From Planctomycetaceae bacterium UBA2972 (GTDB taxonomy: Bacteria > Planctomycetota > Planctomycetia > Pirellulales > Pirellulaceae), in contig DEAW01000191.1 in assembly GCA_002348315.1 (NCBI GenBank), forward strand, positions 1 to 6,264: a DNA stretch of 6,264 nucleotides, in the 5' to 3' direction. Under the pieces are notes generated by a model. That model had not been told where the DNA came from and searched no databases. It worked only from the letters and a program-made list of their open reading frames with translations. Each line of letters begins with the position of its first letter. Within the stretch, counting starts at the first letter, position 1. The translations under genes and the position numbers were made by a program. Positions 1 through 5,901 of the stretch are shown piece after piece.

Positions 1-902
1 GCTTGCTGCATGTCATTGGGCAACTTCGCTTCAAAGACAAGCGGCTTTCCAGTTAGGGGATGAGTAATCTCAAGCCGTGCGGCATGTAATGCCTGCCGTT
101 CTAAAATCACTTGGTCTTTTGTTTCGGCGTCTCGCCCCGTACGTAGAAATGTTTCAGTCACTGGATATTTTCCACCGTAGAGCTTATCCGCGAGGATGGG
201 GTATCCAAGATGGGTGAGGTGGACACGGATTTGATGAGTTCGTCCTGTCTTCGGGGTTAACTTTAAGAGCGTGATGTGTTGTAGGCGTTGTTCGACTTCA
301 TAAAACGTCTCTGCGTCTCGTGCTTTGGGATGATCTCGTCTTACTGCCATTTTTTCACGTTGATACGGGTGTGGGCCGATAGGTTCTGTGATTACATCTC
401 GATCGCGATCCGGGCAACCAAGAGTTAAGCATAGATACTCCTTTTTGGTGGTTCGAGCTTCAAATTGTGCGGCAACAAGCTTGTGAGCAGAGTCGGTTTT
501 AGCAACGACCATGACGCCGGTTGTGTCCCGGTCGAGACGATGAATAATGCCGGGGCGTTGCTCCCCACCAATACGACTAAGCGTTTGGAAGTGAAAGGAC
601 AAAGCGCTTACCAGTGTTCCCTTCCAATGACCTTTAGCAGGGTGCACGACCATCCCACTTGGTTTGTTGATACCGATTAAATGATCATCTTCGTAGAGGA
701 TATCGATAGGGATATTTTCAGCTTGTGGTAATTCAACCGCGGGATTTGTTAGATTGCACACAACTGACTGGCCAATACGTAGTCGATAAGATGGCTTGGC
801 TGTTTTGTTGTCAACTAATACTTCGCCTGCCGTAATCGCGCGTCTTAGCTGGACTCGGGAATAACCAGAGATCCCATTGGCAAGGTATTTATCCAAACGC
901 AT
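1..902 (-). CDS. rluD: RluD-type 23S rRNA pseudouridine synthase (3' end cut by window edge)
   Basis: RluA/RluC/RluD family enzyme that isomerises specific uridines of 23S rRNA to pseudouridine in the cytoplasm. Counting from the ATG at 902, an S4 RNA-binding domain comes first (MRLDKYLANGISGYSR onward, about residues 1-60). It is followed by NKPSGMVVHP and the catalytic motif HRLDRDTTG at residues 121-129, where Asp124 in RLD is the family's catalytic aspartate. Further on are the conserved GRTHQIRVHL block (near residues 217-226) and a typical C-terminal stretch (RQALHAARLEITHPLTGKPL). About 300 residues are in the window; E. coli RluD has 326, so only a short tail is missing at the left. 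It lies downstream of the membrane-protein gene on the same strand. The start is uncertain: 902 is the only in-frame ATG after the stop at 1050-1052, but it has no good ribosome binding site, and conserved-looking sequence continues upstream of it. The family is certain; RluD rather than RluC is likely from HRLDRDTTG and the overall match. Confidence 0.93.
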   Translation of the reverse strand, partial: MRLDKYLANGISGYSRVQLRRAITAGEVLVDNKTAKPSYRLRIGQSVVCNLTNPAVELPQAENIPIDILYEDDHLIGINKPSGMVVHPAKGHWKGTLVSALSFHFQTLSRIGGEQRPGIIHRLDRDTTGVMVVAKTDSAHKLVAAQFEARTTKKEYLCLTLGCPDRDRDVITEPIGPHPYQREKMAVRRDHPKARDAETFYEVEQRLQHITLLKLTPKTGRTHQIRVHLTHLGYPILADKLYGGKYPVTETFLRTGRDAETKDQVILERQALHAARLEITHPLTGKPLVFEAKLPNDMQQ

Positions 903-950
903 TCCGTCATCGTCGACTTCGACAATACTCGATTCGTGGTGATGGACTTC

Positions 951-964
951 GATGGCAACACCTT
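951..964 (-). promoter_or_regulatory. Possible ribosome binding site and non-standard ATC start for rluD
   Basis: On the minus strand AAGGTG (959-964) lies 5 bases before an in-frame ATC codon (951-953). Starting there would add 17 residues (MEVHHHESSIVEVDDDG) ahead of MRLDKYL. The added VEVDDDG-MRLDKYL run resembles the short segment that usually precedes the S4 domain in RluD proteins. The ATG at 902 has only a GGA directly next to it. What is seen is the Shine-Dalgarno-like match and the open frame. Use of ATC as a start is inference, since ATC is a very rare initiator. Confidence 0.25.
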
Positions 965-991
965 GAGATGTGGGTGCAGATGTCAGTCTGC

Positions 992-2209
992 TTATTCGTC
1001 GCTCGCAGGGGTATCCGCTGGCGGTGTGTCCGTGTCTGAAGCTTCGGAATTAACTTCCGCATTGTCGTCCTGAGTGGCTTCGTCAGACGGCGACCCTTCG
1101 GTAGTGGGCTCGGTAGATTCGTCGGTAGGCGTTGCGGAAGATTCGTCGTTGGATTCAAAAGGAGATTCTCGATCGGGATCTACGGCCGGTTCGGTCGTTG
1201 GCTTATTGGAAGTATCCTTGCTAGCCTGCGCGGCTGCTTCTTTGGCAGCAGCCTGAGCAGCCTCCTGCTCAGTATGCCTTTGTTTGATATAACTGTTGAG
1301 CCAAGAATAAAAATGATCTGCTTTGATCTGTGGCTCAGCATCATTTGGGTCGTAGTTGTCTTTGGATAGTGAGTCCAAAGCGGCCAACCGGTCGTTGATT
1401 TGTTTGTCAAGATTGGCTAACGCATTATCAGTACTTGATCGACGTGAATCAGGAATTGATGGAGCGGCATTAGGTAGTGCGCTGGCGGCGGACTCTAGGT
1501 GCTGTTTCGCAGCGTTCGTGTTAGTTTCAAAGTCGGCGGAAGGGCCGAGGATCATGAGTCCCTCCTTTATATAGGCGGCAGCATAATTAGCCCGATATTG
1601 GCCTAAACCAACCAGCGGGTTGTCGCCATCAGCGGCTTGAAATGACGTAATCGCTTTTTCCAGATAACCATAGGCATCATTTAGATTGGTGACACGGTTT
1701 TCGATATCTTCCTTTTTACCGAAAACTATCGAAGGTTTAGGCTGGCTAAACATCATATTCTGAGGTGTATCGTTAGCGATTGGGTGAATTGACGAATTCA
1801 GCATAGCTACACCTATTTCTAACTGCAGCCATCCTTTGGCGGCTGGATTTTCAATTCCTTCTGCAGTTGCGTTGTGGAGTACGTCGTCAAATGTATTGGA
1901 AGTTAATTCTTCTTGAATTAGCAATAATTCCTTGGATACTTCGTCCCAGTCTTGATCGACGGCGGCAGGACCCGCTTCCTGACTAATTACTCCGGCTATT
2001 AGAGCAACGCCGATGATTAGCCCCACACATAATAAAATTGTGTTTCGAGATGAAAACTGTTCGCGCAACTGGTCTAGTCGATCGGGTTCACCTTCATCAA
2101 TGGCATCCTCACGATTCCCACGAGCACGTCTTTGGGAAATAATTGAAGATTGATCTTCGGATTCGTTTTCCGGAGTGTCAGGTATCTCTTGTTGCGCGTC
2201 GTCTGTCAT
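992..2209 (-). CDS. Membrane-anchored helical (TPR-like) protein with acidic C-terminal tail
   Basis: A 405-residue protein of unknown function. Residues 1-55 are polar and charged (cytoplasmic, rich in E/D/R). Residues 57-76 form one clear transmembrane segment (NTILLCVGLIIGVALIAGVI). Residues 85-310 are mostly amphipathic helix, with helix pairs such as NDAYGYLEKAITSFQAA and YRANYAAAYIKEGLMIL that look like degenerate tetratricopeptide repeats. A charged Ala/Glu/Gln helix (about 313-330) leads to a D/E/S/T/P-rich tail (331-405) that is probably disordered. The layout of short N-terminus, one membrane pass and outer TPR-like domain resembles YfgM (TPR_21), which assists the SecYEG/BamB export pathway, but similarity at residue level is not evident. 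The frame is open upstream to 2464, but that would cross the AT-rich spacer and enter the helicase gene; MTDDAQQEIP at 2209 with GGA 6 bases upstream is the sensible start. rluD follows on the same strand. Topology is well supported; function is not known. Confidence 0.85.
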   Translation of the reverse strand: MTDDAQQEIPDTPENESEDQSSIISQRRARGNREDAIDEGEPDRLDQLREQFSSRNTILLCVGLIIGVALIAGVISQEAGPAAVDQDWDEVSKELLLIQEELTSNTFDDVLHNATAEGIENPAAKGWLQLEIGVAMLNSSIHPIANDTPQNMMFSQPKPSIVFGKKEDIENRVTNLNDAYGYLEKAITSFQAADGDNPLVGLGQYRANYAAAYIKEGLMILGPSADFETNTNAAKQHLESAASALPNAAPSIPDSRRSSTDNALANLDKQINDRLAALDSLSKDNYDPNDAEPQIKADHFYSWLNSYIKQRHTEQEAAQAAAKEAAAQASKDTSNKPTTEPAVDPDRESPFESNDESSATPTDESTEPTTEGSPSDEATQDDNAEVNSEASDTDTPPADTPASDE

Positions 2210-2280
2210 AATTCGTCCATGGATTAATAATAATGATGTATCAATGTAATATATTGAACACAAGAATATGTTATCTTTTA

Positions 2281-2317
2281 CATCCCATGCCGTATAGTTG
2301 GGATGGGAAAATCCAAC
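2281..2317. promoter_or_regulatory. Two overlapping, mutually exclusive inverted repeats in the leader
   Basis: Hairpin A: CATCCCA (2281-2287) pairs perfectly with TGGGATG (2299-2305) across an 11-base loop. Hairpin B: GTTGG (2297-2301) pairs with CCAAC (2313-2317), extended by AT/AT pairing (2303-2304 with 2311-2312) around a bulged G at 2302. The two stems share bases 2299-2304, so only one can form at a time. It could be an operator for a dimeric regulator or a small leader switch for the helicase operon. The pairing is seen directly; any regulatory role is inference. Confidence 0.35.
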
Positions 2318-2347
2318 GGTTAAATAAATAAAAATAAGGAGCAAAAT

Positions 2348-2352
2348 AGGGA
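2348..2352 (+). promoter_or_regulatory. Ribosome binding site of the helicase gene
   Basis: AGGGA lies 6 bases before ATG 2359 and supports that start. A better-looking AAGGAG (2336-2341) is 17 bases away from the ATG, too far to serve it. Confidence 0.6.
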
Positions 2353-2358
2353 CTTCGC

Positions 2359-4332
2359 ATGGATGCAGGACTGAATGATGCACAAAAACTTGCCGTGAAC
2401 ACGCTCGCGGGCCCCATGCTGGTACTTGCCGGTGCTGGCAGTGGCAAAACGCGTGTCGTGACATTCAGAATTGCGAACCTAATCAAGCACGGAACCAAGC
2501 CTTCACGCATTCTCGCGGTAACCTTCACGAACAAGGCTGCTCAGGAAATGCAGCATCGTGTGGCCGAACTGATCTCCTTAAAACCGGATGAACGACCCGA
2601 AATTTCTACATTTCATTCCCTTTGTGTAAGAATTTTGCGTCGCCAGGCGGAAGTTCTGGGCTATCCGGCCAAGTTTTCGATCCTCGACGCCTCCGATCAA
2701 TCTTCCATTTGTCGAAAAGTATTACGTGAGATCCGAATGGCCGACAGTACGTTACGACCTCGTGATCTGCAGTATTTGATCAGCCATTGGAAAAACCGGG
2801 GAATTCGGGTCGCACAGGCGGCCCACATTGCGACGACGGATAAGGAACATATCGCGGCGGTGGGATATCGTCGGTACCAGGATGAATTGATGCGCTGCGC
2901 GGCCGTGGATTTTGATGATCTACTGCTCCTGGTAGACGATCTCTTTGGCACTTACCCGGATATCCGTAAGCAAGAGGCATCCCGTTTCGACCACCTATTA
3001 GTCGATGAATATCAAGACACGAATGGAATTCAATACAATATCGTGCGGGCTTTAGCCGAGGGCCACCGTAATATCTGTGTCGTCGGTGATGACGATCAAA
3101 GCATCTATGGTTTCCGGGGAAGCGAAGTTGAGCATATCCTGAGCTTTCCCAGGGATTGGTCCGGAGCCACTGAAATCCGATTGGAAGCAAATTATCGGTC
3201 GGTTGGAAGCATTCTCGAATTAGCAAATACGCTTATAGCCTATAACAGTAACCGATTCGACAAAATACTGAAGGCTGCTCGACCCGGAGGTAAGCGTCCT
3301 AGGATCGAACAATTCAAAGATGAAGAATCTGAAGCTGAGGAAGTTGTTAAATCCATTAGAATTCAGATTGCCAGAGGTGAAAGGAATCCGCGCGAGATCG
3401 CCATTCTGTTCCGGACGAATGAACAACCGCGAGTCTTCGAGCAGGAGTTGCGTAAGCACGACATTCCCTACGTGATTCTTGGCAGTAAATCGTTTTTTGA
3501 CCGCAAAGAAGTCAAAGACATTGTCAGTTACCTTCGAGTTCTTTCAAATCCGCAGGACGAGCCCAGTATGCGGAGGATTGTCAATGCGCCACCTCGGGGT
3601 ATTTCCAATGCGAGCGTGATGAAATTGATTGACGTTGCTACCGAACACGGCGTTTCATTATGGGAAGTGATGCTCGACGATGAGGCCTTAAAGATTCTGG
3701 CAGTTCCTGCGCGTGACGCCGTTCGTAACTTCATTGAACTGATTCGCAGAGGAATCAAGCTGTTTGAAGAGCGTATCGATGCAGACCGTCTGCAACAATT
3801 TATAACTGACTGCCGTTATGAAAAAGAAGTCGCGCGAAATAGTAATGATGATGCCGAACGTGAAATGCGTTGGTCATCGGTAGAGGAAGTTGTGAATTCA
3901 GTCTCTAGCTTTACTGAAAAACGGACATCTCCCAAACTGGAATCATTCCTCGAGGAAATCGCCTTAGCTGCCAGCGACATGGAGGAAGATAAGGATAAAC
4001 AACTAGATAAGGATGCAGTTGCTCTATTGACATTGCACGCGTCCAAAGGACTTGAATATCCCGTTGTGTATATGGTGGGGCTCGAGGAGGGCATACTGCC
4101 ACATAAGCGTGCAGTTGCCGTCGAAGGTGAAGCTGTTAATGAAGAACGACGTTTGGCTTATGTAGGAGTTACTCGAGCTCAGGATGAGTTAACGATGTCA
4201 ATGGCCTTAACACGGCGGAAATGGGGTCGAGTTTACGAGCAGATACCGAGTCGCTTTCTCTTTGAAATGATTGGGCAAGCAGATAATCCGAATGCTTATA
4301 ACCCTGGGAAAAAAGTTAGATCTGGAAAATAA
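2359..4332 (+). CDS. rep: Rep/UvrD-type superfamily 1A ATP-dependent 3'-5' DNA helicase
   Basis: A 657-residue DNA motor that unwinds duplexes 3'-5' during replication restart or repair. All SF1A motifs are intact. They are the Q motif Gln9, Walker A GAGSGKT (25-31), motif Ia TFTNKAAQEM (55-64), motif Ib STFHSLC (83-89), motif II VDEYQD (215-220) and motif III GDDDQSIYGFRG (243-254). Next come EANYRSVG (276-283), motif V TLHASKGLEYP (558-568) and motif VI EERRLAYVGVTRAQ (595-608). Blocks such as ISHWKN, DIPYVILGSKSFFDRKEVKD and YLRVLSNPQDEPSMRRIVN follow E. coli Rep closely. The length is near Rep (673) and below UvrD/PcrA (about 720), and the chain ends soon after PSRFLFEM. It therefore lacks the C-terminal extension with the Tudor-like RNA-polymerase-binding fold of UvrD/PcrA. 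It is the first gene of an operon with a microprotein and a GNAT protein. The family is certain; Rep versus PcrA/UvrD as the functional equivalent is less so. Confidence 0.96.
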   Translation: MDAGLNDAQKLAVNTLAGPMLVLAGAGSGKTRVVTFRIANLIKHGTKPSRILAVTFTNKAAQEMQHRVAELISLKPDERPEISTFHSLCVRILRRQAEVLGYPAKFSILDASDQSSICRKVLREIRMADSTLRPRDLQYLISHWKNRGIRVAQAAHIATTDKEHIAAVGYRRYQDELMRCAAVDFDDLLLLVDDLFGTYPDIRKQEASRFDHLLVDEYQDTNGIQYNIVRALAEGHRNICVVGDDDQSIYGFRGSEVEHILSFPRDWSGATEIRLEANYRSVGSILELANTLIAYNSNRFDKILKAARPGGKRPRIEQFKDEESEAEEVVKSIRIQIARGERNPREIAILFRTNEQPRVFEQELRKHDIPYVILGSKSFFDRKEVKDIVSYLRVLSNPQDEPSMRRIVNAPPRGISNASVMKLIDVATEHGVSLWEVMLDDEALKILAVPARDAVRNFIELIRRGIKLFEERIDADRLQQFITDCRYEKEVARNSNDDAEREMRWSSVEEVVNSVSSFTEKRTSPKLESFLEEIALAASDMEEDKDKQLDKDAVALLTLHASKGLEYPVVYMVGLEEGILPHKRAVAVEGEAVNEERRLAYVGVTRAQDELTMSMALTRRKWGRVYEQIPSRFLFEMIGQADNPNAYNPGKKVRSGK

Positions 4333-4335
4333 AAG

Positions 4336-4434
4336 ATGAAGAAAGACAAAGTTACTATTAGTACAGGCCGCCTGATTGTTGCTCTGATTTGTTTCGCAGT
4401 CGGCTTCTACTTTTTGGTTTATTGGGGACGTTAG
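4336..4434 (+). CDS. 32-residue single-pass membrane microprotein
   Basis: A small gene between the helicase and the acetyltransferase, short enough to be missed by usual length cut-offs. It encodes a basic, polar N-terminus (MKKDKVTISTGR) and one hydrophobic helix (about residues 13-29, LIVALICFAVGFYFLVY), ending WGR. The start is 3 bases after the helicase stop with a weak GGA (4324-4326) 9 bases upstream; the end is 3 bases before the next ATG. It exactly fills the gap between its neighbours and has the expected charge pattern of a membrane protein with positive residues at the N-terminus, which argues for a real gene. By the positive-inside rule the N-terminus should be cytoplasmic. No known family is recognised. 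It is not a fragment of either neighbour, both of which look complete. Confidence 0.65.
   Translation: MKKDKVTISTGRLIVALICFAVGFYFLVYWGR
4424..4428 (+). promoter_or_regulatory. Ribosome binding site of the GNAT gene, inside the microprotein ORF
   Basis: GGGGA lies 9 bases before ATG 4438 and overlaps the Trp-Gly codons at the end of the microprotein. This allows translational coupling between the two and supports the 4438 start. Confidence 0.55.
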
Positions 4435-4437
4435 AAA

Positions 4438-4950
4438 ATGAACGAGCAACAGGATGGCAAATTGTTTTTGATTCGTGATGCAAAGGCTTCTGATCGTAAA
4501 GCAATCCTGTCGATCACCGCTGCTGTCTTTGGGCCGTCCACCTATGAAAAGAACCTTGAAGATATGTTTGGTGTCATAGGCAATTCCAACTGGGTTCAGA
4601 GGAAGCAAAGTCATCTAAATAATGATCTCGGTCGAGAGGACGGCAACTGTAAAATTGCGGAAGTAGCCGGAGACCTGGCAGGATACGTTACGTTTACTGT
4701 CAATGACCAAAGTAGGATAGGCGTTATTCCAAATTTAGCTGTTGCCAGGGAATATACAAACCAGGGAATTGGTAGGAAATTGCTCACGCATGCGATCGAA
4801 GAGATGCGTACTTTGGGCGCGGAAGTCGTACGGATCGAGACATTAGAACAAAACGATATTGGGCAGCATTTATACCCACAGCTTGGATTCCAAGAGGTTG
4901 CTCGTCAAATCTACTACGCGCTTGATCTTCGCTCGACAACAGAAAAATAG
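4438..4950 (+). CDS. GNAT-family N-acetyltransferase
   Basis: A 170-residue cytoplasmic acetyltransferase of the Gcn5-related fold, which moves an acetyl group from acetyl-CoA to an amine; the substrate cannot be read from the sequence. The N-terminal FLIRDAKASDRKAILSI is the usual beta1-alpha1 opening of GNAT proteins. VIPNLAVAREYTNQGIGRKLL (about 97-115) is motif A, with the acetyl-CoA pyrophosphate-binding loop NQGIGR at 108-113. GAEVVRIETLEQND (128-140) and LYPQLGF (145-151) form motif B and the C-terminal strand. Length is normal for the family. It is the last gene of the helicase operon, 3 bases after the microprotein stop. Such genes often modify a protein terminus, a small metabolite or an antibiotic; its place beside a helicase does not tell which. 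The family is secure. Confidence 0.93.
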   Translation: MNEQQDGKLFLIRDAKASDRKAILSITAAVFGPSTYEKNLEDMFGVIGNSNWVQRKQSHLNNDLGREDGNCKIAEVAGDLAGYVTFTVNDQSRIGVIPNLAVAREYTNQGIGRKLLTHAIEEMRTLGAEVVRIETLEQNDIGQHLYPQLGFQEVARQIYYALDLRSTTEK

Positions 4951-4955
4951 CTGGC

Positions 4956-5879
4956 TTAGGCGACCTCGGCAGGTTCGTTAAGTTCGGGACGAAGATAAAT
5001 AAAGGACTTACCAAGCCGCCCTCCGTAGTTACCAGCGGTGATTTTTGCCAGCCCAGAAGCATTTTTGCATGCATCGAGTGCATTGTAGGTAGCCTTGGCA
5101 ACAGTTGCTAAATCACAACCGTTCATGATTATTTCCATGATCGAGGTAACGCCTTTTGGTACGCCCGTTTCTACGCCGGGCTTGTCTCTGAGTGTTGGGC
5201 AGTATTTTTCATACGTGCTGGCAAATAAGAAGGAATAGCGGCTGCCAGCTTTGCTTGCGCTGGCGGCAACCCCACCAGGAAAAGTAGTCACAATTCCGGG
5301 CGTAGCATCCGCAGCCAGAGCCGCCATACGTGCTGCGTCTATTGCCGAATCCTGGTCGTATCCCATAAACCATAAATTGCCGCCCATGATTCCATCGGAA
5401 AAACCAAAACGACGACTCAGGACAAATTCTCCCCCCATAATTGGAATCACCCAGACAGGCATTCCATCGCGAGTGTCGCGGAATTGGTGTCCATCCCCGA
5501 AGAAGGCAATCTTTTTGCCGAGCTTAAAAAAGGTTTCGGACGGAAGGTGATCGTACACTTTGGCTGTGGGGCAGGTAAGCACATTTTGACTTAACCTTGC
5601 CAGTAAGACTTTTTCCAGGTGACGTTCGCGGTTTTTCAGGAAGCGGGGAACGTGGAATTGCACGACTGCTCCCGGCCGACCATCCGGTGTGCACTTGCCA
5701 TCGACATAGTGATCTAATCCAGCTTCACAGTCGCACATGATGGTACTGGATGCGTGGCCCGTACAAGCTGAGACGGCCTGGTCCAGCCAATATTGATCCT
5801 TTGCCGTTATTAAGACTTCGGCGTAGATACTTCGAAATGCCTCGGCATAAGTGTTGTCTATTTCAACATGTCCGTTCAT
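4956..5879 (-). CDS. fhcD: Formylmethanofuran:tetrahydromethanopterin formyltransferase (Ftr/FhcD)
   Basis: A 307-residue cytoplasmic C1 enzyme that transfers the formyl group between tetrahydromethanopterin (H4MPT) and methanofuran. In bacteria it is the D subunit of the formyltransferase/hydrolase complex FhcABCD, which releases formate at the end of H4MPT-linked formaldehyde oxidation. The match to archaeal Ftr runs the full length. It includes VEIDNTYAEAF near the start, SSTIMCDCEAG (44-54), TPDGRPG (64-70), FFGDGHQFRD (126-135), FGFSDGIMGGN (158-168), FPGGVAASASKAGSRY (200-215), STYEKYCPT (221-229) and KITAGNYGGRLG (279-290). Length is close to M. kandleri Ftr (297), with a short extra C-terminus. 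The start fits the family, and AGGA (5889-5892) lies 9 bases upstream. It follows the cyclo-ligase gene by 22 bases, surely one transcript. The hydrolase subunits FhcA, B and C are not in this window. Confidence 0.96.
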   Translation of the reverse strand: MNGHVEIDNTYAEAFRSIYAEVLITAKDQYWLDQAVSACTGHASSTIMCDCEAGLDHYVDGKCTPDGRPGAVVQFHVPRFLKNRERHLEKVLLARLSQNVLTCPTAKVYDHLPSETFFKLGKKIAFFGDGHQFRDTRDGMPVWVIPIMGGEFVLSRRFGFSDGIMGGNLWFMGYDQDSAIDAARMAALAADATPGIVTTFPGGVAASASKAGSRYSFLFASTYEKYCPTLRDKPGVETGVPKGVTSIMEIIMNGCDLATVAKATYNALDACKNASGLAKITAGNYGGRLGKSFIYLRPELNEPAEVA

Positions 5880-5888
5880 TAAATGATT

Positions 5889-5892
5889 TCCT
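5889..5892 (-). promoter_or_regulatory. Ribosome binding site of fhcD
   Basis: AGGA on the minus strand, 9 bases before the ATG at 5879, within the 22-base gap after the cyclo-ligase stop. It supports the chosen fhcD start and independent initiation within a shared transcript. Confidence 0.6.
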
Positions 5893-5901
5893 GGATGAGA
5901 G

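Larger units (their letters stand above)
2210..2358. promoter_or_regulatory. AT-rich divergent intergenic region carrying promoters for both flanking units
   Basis: 149 bases separate the divergent starts of the membrane protein (minus) and the helicase (plus), so promoters for both must lie here or just inside the genes. The stretch 2221-2280 is strongly AT-rich. For the plus strand, TATAGT (2293-2298) is a five-of-six match to a -10 box with a poor -35, and TTAAAT (2320-2325) with TTGGGA (2298-2303) 16 bases upstream is a second weak pair. No convincing pair stands out on the minus strand. Exact boxes cannot be assigned with confidence, because planctomycete promoters often match the E. coli consensus poorly. 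Confidence 0.45.

Noticed and set aside
976..991. A hairpin GCAGA/TCTGC directly after the membrane protein stop, considered as a terminator
   Set aside because: The stem is only 5 base pairs with no following T-run, and it lies between two same-strand genes.
907..1256. Open frames on both strands overlapping the acidic tail region
   Set aside because: They arise from the low-complexity Asp/Glu/Ser codons of the membrane protein read in other frames; there is no ribosome binding site or family match.
2207..2220. A tiny ORF (ATG GAC GAA TTA TGA) on the minus strand whose stop overlaps the membrane protein start
   Set aside because: Four codons are too few to separate from chance, and no ribosome binding site is seen for it.
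2210..2464. An 85-residue N-terminal extension of the membrane protein, open to 2464 on the minus strand
   Set aside because: It would cross the AT-rich divergent spacer and overlap the helicase start, and its translation is not like a protein domain. The ATG at 2209 fits the polar start and topology.
2780..3226. A 148-codon open frame on the minus strand inside the helicase gene
   Set aside because: It lies opposite strongly conserved helicase motifs, and its translation is rich in Arg, Pro, His and Cys with no recognisable domain; it is a shadow frame.
2359..4950. The helicase plus acetyltransferase operon considered as a defence system
   Set aside because: No nuclease, methylase, toxin or other defence effector is present. 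The helicase has normal housekeeping Rep-type architecture.
4968..4979. A short stem ACCT/AGGT near the end of fhcD, considered as a bidirectional terminator with the acetyltransferase gene
   Set aside because: Only 4-5 base pairs, inside coding sequence, with no T-run on either side.
5251..5550. A 99-codon plus-strand frame inside fhcD
   Set aside because: It is antisense to a fully conserved enzyme, and its composition is not protein-like.
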